Of a stretch of 13,673 nucleotides of DNA, positions 7,866 through 13,673 are shown piece after piece. The stretch lies in contig JAFRYJ010000002.1 in NCBI GenBank assembly GCA_017437705.1, positions 1 through 13,673 of the forward strand. The letters are read 5' to 3'. This stretch comes from Lachnospiraceae bacterium. Lineage in GTDB: Bacteria; Bacillota_A; Clostridia; Lachnospirales; Lachnospiraceae. The position numbers and the translations under genes were made by a program. Position 1 is the first letter of the stretch; each line of letters begins with the position of its first letter. The notes under the pieces were generated by a model, which made no database searches, had not been told where the DNA came from, and worked only from the letters and a program-made list of their open reading frames with translations.

Positions 7866-9077
7866 TCAGAATCTGTTGTAGAAGGTATGTGCACCCAGTG
7901 TCTTATAATCGGTGTACTTGTAAGTGTTTACGGAAGTTGCGTAAAACATGAAATTCCCAAGTGTGTTTCCGCCTGCGATCGCATCGTTTGCGGCATCGAT
8001 ACAGCTCTGGGGCGGTCCGCTCTGCATAACGCTGTTAAGGACGTAATCGTTCCTTGACCTGAACTGTCCTGGCTGATAGATAACATCAGTTATCGTGCCG
8101 GGGAATCTGGAATCGTTTACCCTGTTTACAACAACATTTGCAACGGCTCTCTGACCCTCGTAGCTCTGGTTTCCGGCCTCGCAGTATACGAGACACGCGA
8201 GCAGGTATGCCTCATCTTCCGTCGCGCTGCATCCGTAAGTCGGATACTCCGACAGAAGCCTGGGCTCAGAGGCCTCGGTCTCAGTTTCATCGGAAGGTTC
8301 ATCTGCATCTGCCGTATCTTCTGACACATCTGCTGATGATGCAGGCTCTTCCGCCTGCGCTGCAGGAGCTTCCGTTTCCGCAGGTGCCTCTGTTTCCGGT
8401 ACGGGTGCTTCTGTCTCCGGTGCAGGTGCTTCTGTCTCTTCCGGTTCCGTCTGTGCCTCTGTTTCGGGCTCAGGCTCCGCGATCCTTATCTCCTCTGCTA
8501 CGGGACACCTTGACACGCCGATACTCCTGATAACTGCAGGAGAATCCTTGAAATTAATGAAGCGGTTGCAGATATATCCTCTTACGCTTCCGGATTCCAC
8601 CAGCGACCAGGTCTCACCCTTTTCCAGCACTGTCGCCACAGTGCCGGGACGCATGATGCCTACCACTTTGCCTGATTCATTTCCCTGATCCCTGATATTA
8701 AGGTAGGGATCTACATAGGAGATGATCATATTGCTGCATTCATCGGATATTTCTTCCGGCTGCGCTTCCTCCTGAACGGCTTTCACTTCCATGGTTGAGT
8801 ACATATTTTCCATGCCTATAAGCAAAGGTCTTCCCAGATCCTCAAGATCGGAAACGGCAGGCTTTACAGGGGATGTTGTAATAACATGATCCTCTCCGTC
8901 AAGCGTTGCCGGAGGATTCGCAGGCGTATCCTTATCTGCATTGCGGTCGGCGATCTCTTCTTCCATATTAAGTTGTTCATCCGTCTCAACAGCATACGTA
9001 ACGATATTTATGCCGGCAAAAGAAATGCCGGACAGTAGAGCTGCTGACATAACAAATGCAAATATCTTCTTTATCAT
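7866..9077 (-). CDS. Secreted cell wall hydrolase: SH3b domain, Pro/Glu/Thr linker, SleB-type (Hydrolase_2) catalytic domain
   Basis: The 403-residue exported protein begins with a signal peptide (MIKKIFAFVMSAALLSGISFAG, about residues 1-30). An SH3b-like domain at about 115-176 (YLNIRDQGNESGKVVGIMRP, WSLVESGSVRGYI) should bind the wall. A repetitive PETEAPA linker runs about 200-272. The C-terminal domain (284-403) is SleB/CwlJ type: AYLLACLVYCEAGNQSYEGQ with likely catalytic E300, VANVVVNRV, QFRSRNDY and FYATS. This family cleaves peptidoglycan as a lytic transglycosylase or amidase-like enzyme, and spore-cortex lysis is its best-known role. The linker and SH3b domain suggest a vegetative surface enzyme rather than a germination enzyme (inference). 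ATG 9077 has AGAGGTGA upstream; a longer frame to 9116 would include the leader hairpin. It is monocistronic, with its own promoter and terminator. Confidence 0.93.
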   Translation of the reverse strand: MIKKIFAFVMSAALLSGISFAGINIVTYAVETDEQLNMEEEIADRNADKDTPANPPATLDGEDHVITTSPVKPAVSDLEDLGRPLLIGMENMYSTMEVKAVQEEAQPEEISDECSNMIISYVDPYLNIRDQGNESGKVVGIMRPGTVATVLEKGETWSLVESGSVRGYICNRFINFKDSPAVIRSIGVSRCPVAEEIRIAEPEPETEAQTEPEETEAPAPETEAPVPETEAPAETEAPAAQAEEPASSADVSEDTADADEPSDETETEASEPRLLSEYPTYGCSATEDEAYLLACLVYCEAGNQSYEGQRAVANVVVNRVNDSRFPGTITDVIYQPGQFRSRNDYVLNSVMQSGPPQSCIDAANDAIAGGNTLGNFMFYATSVNTYKYTDYKTLGAHTFYNRF

Positions 9078-9095
9078 AAAAATAGTCACCTCTTT

Positions 9096-9123
9096 GCGGC
9101 AGATGGAAGAAGGCATCCGCCGC
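9096..9123 (-). promoter_or_regulatory. Leader hairpin touching the hydrolase ribosome binding site
   Basis: In the mRNA, GCGGCGGAUG pairs with CAUCUGCCGC (10 bp including one G-U) around an 8-nt loop CCUUCUUC. The hairpin ends exactly where the AAAGAGGUGA ribosome site begins. It may stabilise the 5' end or tune translation. Confidence 0.6.
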
Positions 9124-9133
9124 GCAGTGACTT

Positions 9134-9163
9134 ATTCTAACAAATTATTCTATTAATTGTCAA
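9134..9163 (-). promoter_or_regulatory. Promoter of the SleB-type hydrolase gene
   Basis: TTGACA at 9163-9158 and TAGAAT at 9139-9134 with an 18-nt spacer and a TG extension to the -10 (TGTTAGAAT). The leader is about 50 nt. Confidence 0.85.
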
Positions 9164-9231
9164 ATCGGGGATATTTTACGATTTTTATTGAAAACTGATA
9201 ATAATGCTTTGAAAAAGCAATTTTAAAGCCG

Positions 9232-9314
9232 CTGAAATTTGTACAAAATCACCATGGGTGCCGGCAGAAATTGGGAACTGCATTCATATTCAAGTAAAAT
9301 TTACAAAATTTCAG
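9232..9314 (-). repeat. Long inverted repeat downstream of the DHHW gene, possible structured 3' RNA
   Basis: CTGAAATTTGTA (9232-9243) and TACAAAATTTCAG (9302-9314) are complementary over 12 bp with one bulged A. Between them, minus-strand GCAG/CTGC and CACC/GGTG can form two small internal hairpins. It lies 27 nt after the DHHW stop. No classical terminator was found for that operon. Confidence 0.4.
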
Positions 9315-9340
9315 GTCATTCGCCTCCATTTTAGCGGTAT

Positions 9341-10540
9341 TTATGGCTCATCTTCCAGTTTTACCTCTGAATTGTCTTCAAAAACGGCATTTATGGTGCT
9401 GGAAAGAGACTTATCCGCCAAAATGGTATCCGCACTGTATAAAAACATGACGTCTGTTATGTTCTTTGTCTTGATTATCGTATCCACATTCCCATAATAA
9501 TACCTGGGGTCGATCATGATGATCTCCTCATAATACGGCAGCAGGAACTGGATATAGCAGTTTGCATAGGAGTCCTTGAATATGAGGATCCTCTTCTCGT
9601 TGTTCACCGTGGTCTTTATATCCACCTGGGGATGATTGCCGCCGAAGAAGACCTGATATTTGTCATTCTCCTTAAGCTTTGCCGAAACATATATGCTGGC
9701 GGACTCCTCTCCGCTGTCCGTATATGTTACATAGTAATTGATCTCTTCCACAGGTGTGTAGATCTCGATCGTATCTGAATGCTTGTAATCTCCCGTCCTC
9801 GATGACAGCGTGCCGTTGAAGCTCTTCGTTACGGGGTATACATTATATTCCGTTTCTTCAAGATCCGCATCATCCGCGAAAGCCTGAAATGCCAGATATG
9901 CGCCGTAGCTCGTCCAGTGATGGTCGGTCTTGTAATAGATATCTTCATCGGCGTGACCCGTAAGGGCCTCGGCCATGTCTACCTTCATTATGTTATCGTC
10001 GATACGGGAATAGATCTCCTTTATGTCCTCCCTCTGGTCACGGAGGCTGACTCCGCCGGGCAGACAGTCGCTTAAAACGGATGATGCTCCCGGCACTATT
10101 CCTATATAAAGATCGAGATCCTTATAATTCTCCGAGAACCTGTTCAGCGAATCCACAGTACCCTTGACAGCGGGAACATCAGGCTCCGTAGGAGTACTTA
10201 AAAGATATCCGCCGCTGCCCACATAAACGCCGTCGAATTCCCTTCTTCCGAAAAGGTTTTCCGCATTGAAAGTAAGCTTCCTGAAAGAATCCCTGAAGAC
10301 GAACTGATCGGAATAATATGATGCAAAGTCTTCGTAATACTTGCCGGTGTTCATATCCCTGATGCTCAAGCCGGGCCTCTTCTGCAGCGTTCTGTTCTCC
10401 ACTGAAGAAAAATCCCTTGAAGGCACAATGAGATTGACCACAAAAAAGAATGCGATAAAGATGAACAGCATCTGGGCAAGCCTTTTGTAGTAATACTTCT
10501 TTGCATATTTAACTGGATCTTTGGTACTGCTCTTTTTCAT
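9341..10540 (-). CDS. DHHW-family, AlgJ/AlgX-like membrane-anchored protein for polysaccharide O-acylation
   Basis: The 399-residue protein has one N-terminal membrane helix (about 22-40) after a basic cytoplasmic tail, then an extracellular domain. The signature TDHHWTSYGAY (205-215, DHHW at 206-209) supplies the Asp-His pair. KDSYAN (322-327) carries the probable nucleophile S324, as in AlgJ/AlgX acetyltransferases with an SGNH-like fold. ENRTL near residue 48 and FRDSFR (82-87) are also typical. In alginate-type systems such proteins receive an acyl group from an MBOAT partner and move it to the polymer. The gene begins nine bases after the MBOAT stop with a weak AATGAG ribosome site, so translation is probably coupled. 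The polymer modified here is unknown. This is the last gene of the block. Confidence 0.88.
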   Translation of the reverse strand: MKKSSTKDPVKYAKKYYYKRLAQMLFIFIAFFFVVNLIVPSRDFSSVENRTLQKRPGLSIRDMNTGKYYEDFASYYSDQFVFRDSFRKLTFNAENLFGRREFDGVYVGSGGYLLSTPTEPDVPAVKGTVDSLNRFSENYKDLDLYIGIVPGASSVLSDCLPGGVSLRDQREDIKEIYSRIDDNIMKVDMAEALTGHADEDIYYKTDHHWTSYGAYLAFQAFADDADLEETEYNVYPVTKSFNGTLSSRTGDYKHSDTIEIYTPVEEINYYVTYTDSGEESASIYVSAKLKENDKYQVFFGGNHPQVDIKTTVNNEKRILIFKDSYANCYIQFLLPYYEEIIMIDPRYYYGNVDTIIKTKNITDVMFLYSADTILADKSLSSTINAVFEDNSEVKLEDEP

Positions 10541-10549
10541 GTTTTCTCA

Positions 10550-11899
10550 TTAGAACTGGAAATACAAAAACGTCTGGTATGTGGAACTTACTATCTCGGC
10601 GATGCAGAACAACAGAAGCAGCGCCTTTATTGCAAGGGAACAGTACGTTCCCGTCTTACCCATCTGGTATGAAAGCTTTTTATCCAGCTTGTCTACAACG
10701 CCCGTACAGCAGACGATCGCGACTGCCAGCAGCAGGAAATACTGGGCGAACACGAATCCCGATATACCGTTGAAGAAGCCTGCTGACGAATAGAAAAGGG
10801 TCCCCAGATAACTGAAGCTCGCTCCTGCGCTCTTCGAGAAGAAGAATACCCATCCCACAAAGACCACAAGATCCGTAAGAAGGATCCTTACAACTCTCGG
10901 CAGCCTGTCATATGCATCCTTCAGGACAAATCTGTACAGCAGGATGAAGCCGAGATGCCAGAGCCCCCATAAAACAAAATTGAAGGAATTGCCGTGCCAG
11001 ATTCCCGTGAGTATCCAGACGACGGCCATGTTCCTTATCTGAAATCCGGTGCTGCCCCTGTTTCCTCCAAGGGGGATATATACGTAATCCCTGAACCATT
11101 CACCCAGTGATATATGCCATTTTCTCCAGAATACCTGAATATTCTCCGACGTATAGGGCCTGTCGAAATTCTTTTTGAAGTTGTATCCGAAAAGGCTGGC
11201 GACGCCTATGGCCATGTCGCTGTAACCGGCAAAGTCGAAATAAAGCTGCAGGCTGTAGAAGATCATGCCAAGCCACGCCCCTCCCACTGAAAGCGTTCCC
11301 GCAGAAGTTATTGCGGTAAAGGCCGCGCCCAGCCTGTCGGCCAGCAACACCTTTTTAAAGAGTCCGATGATGATGTAATAAGCACCTCTCTCGACTCCTA
11401 TGGAAGTTACCTTTGCCTTGTGGATCTGATCCTTAAAATCCTTAAACTGAACGATGGGCCCGGACGTCACCTTCGGGAAGAATGATACGTAAAGGGCCAT
11501 ATCAAGAGGATTCGCCGGAGCATCCATATCCCTCAGATATATGTCGCATAGATAGGACAGCTCCGAAAACGTAAAGAAAGAAATGCCTATGGGCATTTCG
11601 TCGAAAACATATTTATAAAGGCACAGGATAAGAACATTGCCGGCTACGGCAATGATGAACGAGATCTTCGCAAAGCGGTGATCGCCTGCTTTTCTGCATT
11701 TTGTAATGGAAAGTCCCGAAACGAATGTGAATAAGATACAGGCCAGAAGAAGCCACAGAGAATTAAGGCCTCCCCATGCATAGAATAAGAGGCTGACAGC
11801 AAACAGTATTATGTATTTATATTTCTGCGGTATAAAGCAATACAGCAGGAATGCCAGCGGCAAGAAGATAAAAATAAACTGCAGGCTGCTTAAACTCAT
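10550..11899 (-). CDS. MBOAT-family membrane O-acyltransferase (AlgI-like)
   Basis: Polytopic membrane protein of 449 residues with about ten or more hydrophobic segments. It is expected to take an acyl group, usually acetyl, from a cytoplasmic donor and pass it across the membrane. Family hallmarks seen: FPKVTSGPIVQF (141-152), YFDFAGYSDMAIGVA (220-234), the long block WRKWHISLGEWFRDYVYIPL then GGNRG (258-282), and LTGIWHGNSFNFVLWG with the invariant catalytic His at H302. The C-terminal FLYFQF ending is also typical. ATG 11899 follows GGGAG with a 7-nt spacer. It sits 11 nt after the DUF4358 gene and just before its likely partner, the DHHW protein. DltB is the other well-known relative, but there is no dltA, dltC or dltD here, so an AlgI-type polysaccharide system fits better. 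Confidence 0.95.
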   Translation of the reverse strand: MSLSSLQFIFIFLPLAFLLYCFIPQKYKYIILFAVSLLFYAWGGLNSLWLLLACILFTFVSGLSITKCRKAGDHRFAKISFIIAVAGNVLILCLYKYVFDEMPIGISFFTFSELSYLCDIYLRDMDAPANPLDMALYVSFFPKVTSGPIVQFKDFKDQIHKAKVTSIGVERGAYYIIIGLFKKVLLADRLGAAFTAITSAGTLSVGGAWLGMIFYSLQLYFDFAGYSDMAIGVASLFGYNFKKNFDRPYTSENIQVFWRKWHISLGEWFRDYVYIPLGGNRGSTGFQIRNMAVVWILTGIWHGNSFNFVLWGLWHLGFILLYRFVLKDAYDRLPRVVRILLTDLVVFVGWVFFFSKSAGASFSYLGTLFYSSAGFFNGISGFVFAQYFLLLAVAIVCCTGVVDKLDKKLSYQMGKTGTYCSLAIKALLLLFCIAEIVSSTYQTFLYFQF

Positions 11900-11910
11900 T
11901 GTTGCTCCCG

Positions 11911-12405
11911 TTAATAAACCTTATCAAAAGCGGCTCTTACGGCATCATTATCCTTCCCTACCGACAAGAGCGCATAATTCCCCTGTGTGATTATAAGTGC
12001 GCTGTTCAAAAGCTCGGTCTGCTCTGCGCCGTAGCCTTCAAAGTTGTTGAGCTGCGTATCCAGTCTGTTCATTATCGCGGCATAAACAGTATCCATCTGG
12101 TCGTCGCTTTTAAGCTTCACAAGAAGGAGCTCTTCCGCTCCCATTGCAGATGACGGCGTATAAAGGACAACGCCGTCATAATCCGACGCATCGAGGCCGT
12201 AAAGACGCTTCAGCGTCTGTGTACCTGCCTCCTCCATTACCGATGTATCCGCAGCCGAGACCACGGCTTCCTTCATCGAATCGAAATCCGCCTTGCTGTC
12301 GGCGGGCTTTTTGTTTGAAAGAAGAAGAACAACGATGATGACGATCACCACCGCCATCTCAATATACATTAATAAATGCGAGGTCTTACCTTCAGTTCTG
12401 CTCAC
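11911..12405 (-). CDS. DUF4358 protein, single-pass membrane-anchored, function unknown
   Basis: A small protein of 164 residues with one hydrophobic helix (about 14-30), then K-K and an extracellular domain of about 130 residues. I recognise the domain as DUF4358 from its overall pattern (LKRLYGLDASDYDGVVLYTP, a central AEELLLVKLKS, then a C-terminal ALIITQGNYALLSVG). There is no lipobox cysteine, although many related proteins are lipoproteins. The start is GTG 12405, overlapping the SGNH gene by 14 nt, with GGAG somewhat far upstream. ATG 12369, at codon 13, is an alternative but would cut into the residues before the helix. Its place between the SGNH hydrolase and the MBOAT enzyme suggests an accessory part of the acylation machinery. 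That is inferred from position only. Confidence 0.8.
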   Translation of the reverse strand: MSRTEGKTSHLLMYIEMAVVIVIIVVLLLSNKKPADSKADFDSMKEAVVSAADTSVMEEAGTQTLKRLYGLDASDYDGVVLYTPSSAMGAEELLLVKLKSDDQMDTVYAAIMNRLDTQLNNFEGYGAEQTELLNSALIITQGNYALLSVGKDNDAVRAAFDKVY

Positions 12406-13240
12406 TGTCCGTCAACTCCCCATACTCTTTTGCTTCCTGTTCCTTTGCCTGCTCGCTGTAGATCGTGGTGATGATGTTCTTCGCCCAGATCTCATAGAAA
12501 GGCTTGGCCTGATGAACGCCGTCATCGTAGAACAGGTCTTCGTATTCGTCGGCGATCGCATCGTTGTCTATATATACGATGCCGTTCTCTTCGCACATCT
12601 CCTTAAGAGCCTTATTGTACTCCGGTATCCTGGCCGCATTGGCGTTTCTCTGTATGCCGGGAGCCGTACATTTCATTATGGAGCTTATATAAATGGAGGT
12701 GTTGGGAAGCTGGTCCTTAAGCTGGATGATGACCTCCTTATATTTTTCGGCGAATTCTTCGGGCTCGTATGAACCGTTCCAGACGTCGTTAAGGCCGTAG
12801 GCCAGTACCAGGATCGAAGGGTCGTAGGCCTTTATATTGGCCAGCTCCGGCAATATCGATACTATGGCGTCGCCGTTATGGGCTATAACCTGATTCTCCG
12901 TCAGGAGGCCGTATACGGAAAAACCGCTGGCCCTTGAGTCGCCCATTACCATGACGCCGTCGAAAAGCGTCCATACGCTGATCTCGTCGTTCTCGATCTG
13001 CTTAAGCTTTTTCTGGAGCTGCGCCATCATCCTTTTATGGATCTGCTCCTGGATCTCGGCCTTTACCGTTTCCGTGGGCACGGATTCCCTGGACTCAATA
13101 TAGGACACTCCGCTCTCCACGTGGATGGTCTCCTGCCTTTTATTAACAAATTTTACGATCAGCATGATGACCGCGATCAGCGCTGCCATTACAAGAACAA
13201 TAAGCGCTGTCTTCTTTACATCAAACTTCCTGCCGTTCAA
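12392..13240 (-). CDS. Membrane-anchored SGNH/GDSL hydrolase
   Basis: A 282-residue protein with an N-terminal membrane helix (11-31), a charged, possibly coiled-coil stalk (about 54-87), then an SGNH esterase domain. Family blocks are visible: VMGDSRASG with nucleophile S102, AYGLNDVW (N151), and DDGVHQAKPFY with the D240/H243 pair. Such enzymes either remove or transfer acyl groups on glycans outside the cell. It is likely the second acyl-handling enzyme of this cluster, alongside the DHHW protein. The start is TTG 13240, supported by AGAGGT seven bases upstream and the absence of any ATG before the membrane helix. It begins 15 nt after the lysozyme-like gene and overlaps the DUF4358 gene by 14 nt. 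The end (EYGELTDSEQN) is acidic and unstructured. Confidence 0.9.
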   Translation of the reverse strand: MNGRKFDVKKTALIVLVMAALIAVIMLIVKFVNKRQETIHVESGVSYIESRESVPTETVKAEIQEQIHKRMMAQLQKKLKQIENDEISVWTLFDGVMVMGDSRASGFSVYGLLTENQVIAHNGDAIVSILPELANIKAYDPSILVLAYGLNDVWNGSYEPEEFAEKYKEVIIQLKDQLPNTSIYISSIMKCTAPGIQRNANAARIPEYNKALKEMCEENGIVYIDNDAIADEYEDLFYDDGVHQAKPFYEIWAKNIITTIYSEQAKEQEAKEYGELTDSEQN

Positions 13241-13255
13241 GTGAATTACCTCTGT

Positions 13256-13673
13256 TTACTGATAATACCTTGCAAATTTCTGATAGAACCTCTGGGCGTT
13301 GTTCTTTCTCGCCGCGGGTGCTTCAAGGCTCTGGGTACTGCCTCTCTCGTACATCCCGTAGAAAAGATTTGTCGCCTCATCTACCGATTTTGCATTTTTA
13401 AGCCCGTTTGCAAGGGTGCTCCACGATGAGTTTGCGCTAAGATCATTATAAAGGTGCTCGAGCTGAAGGTAAAGGTTTCCGACCGATCTTCCGTCTGCTT
13501 TTGCATCCTGATACAGCTTTGCCTTCCTGGTGTAGTAGGTCCACTGGCAGAGGCCGTATCCTACCGCATCGTATTTGAAAGCGTCCTCGCCGGTGTAAAC
13601 GATCTCGTTGTCCTGGCCCTTGTTCTTTACATATTTATACGTGCCGTTATCCACAGCCTTTGTATAGGTGGCG
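13256..13673 (-). CDS. Phage-tail-lysozyme-like cell wall protein (5' part beyond the window)
   Basis: Only the C-terminal 138 residues are visible; the frame is open to the window edge. The segment GYGLCQWTYYTRKAKLY, followed by a helical region (LYLQLEHLYNDL) and ANLFYGMYERGS-like spacing, matches the C-terminal half of the phage tail lysozyme domain. In Clostridia this domain is common in secreted peptidoglycan hydrolases. The catalytic Glu expected nearer the N-terminus is outside the window. The protein ends FYQKFARYYQ and TAA, followed after 15 nt by the SGNH gene, so it looks like part of the same transcript. A wall hydrolase next to O-acylation genes would fit a link between wall opening and polymer export or decoration (inference). 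Any signal peptide or further domain lies outside the view. Confidence 0.75.
   Translation of the reverse strand, partial: ATYTKAVDNGTYKYVKNKGQDNEIVYTGEDAFKYDAVGYGLCQWTYYTRKAKLYQDAKADGRSVGNLYLQLEHLYNDLSANSSWSTLANGLKNAKSVDEATNLFYGMYERGSTQSLEAPAARKNNAQRFYQKFARYYQ

Overview
The window looks like a chromosomal stretch from a member of the Clostridia, most likely Lachnospiraceae (inference). The supporting signs are moderate GC content, a conserved pair of a GGGtGRT-family gene and a NifU-like gene, DHHW-family and DUF4358 proteins, a secreted SleB-type hydrolase with a Pro/Glu/Thr-rich linker, and clear sigma-A-type promoters (TTGACA with 17-18 nt spacers). Every gene I accept, including the single tRNA, lies on the minus strand, so transcription runs from high to low coordinates. 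I see no transposon, phage module, CRISPR array or rRNA.

Read in the direction of transcription, the right end (13673 to 9341) is a tight five-gene block: the C-terminal part of a phage-tail-lysozyme-like protein, a membrane-anchored SGNH/GDSL hydrolase, a DUF4358 protein, an MBOAT O-acyltransferase and a DHHW/AlgJ-like protein. Gaps are 9-15 nt, with one 14 nt overlap. This resembles an export-coupled O-acylation machine for a cell-surface polymer. Its substrate is unknown, and the DUF4358 member has no assigned role. Next is a separately transcribed secreted cell-wall hydrolase (SH3b plus SleB domains) with its own promoter, a leader hairpin against its ribosome binding site, and a strong terminator.

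The middle holds tRNA-Thr(GGU), with an excellent promoter and terminator, then guaB (IMP dehydrogenase) with a consensus promoter, then cls (a PLD-type cardiolipin synthase). Only a hairpin with a short T-run separates guaB and cls.

The left part (4252 to 2535) is the pair of a NifU-like Fe-S scaffold gene and a GGGtGRT-family gene. The scaffold gene is broken by a single in-frame TAA at residue 122, and the same frame then continues intact to the expected end. After an intergenic region with two hairpins come a class II aldolase/epimerase gene, rnhA (RNase HI) and a NOL1/NOP2/Sun-family rRNA m5C methyltransferase gene, which appear to be one operon. The methyltransferase gene may also stop early at a TAG near its expected C-terminus.

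The items most worth a second look are the premature stop codon or codons in otherwise well-conserved genes, the uncharacterised scaffold/GGGtGRT pair, and the O-acylation cluster with its unexplained DUF4358 partner.
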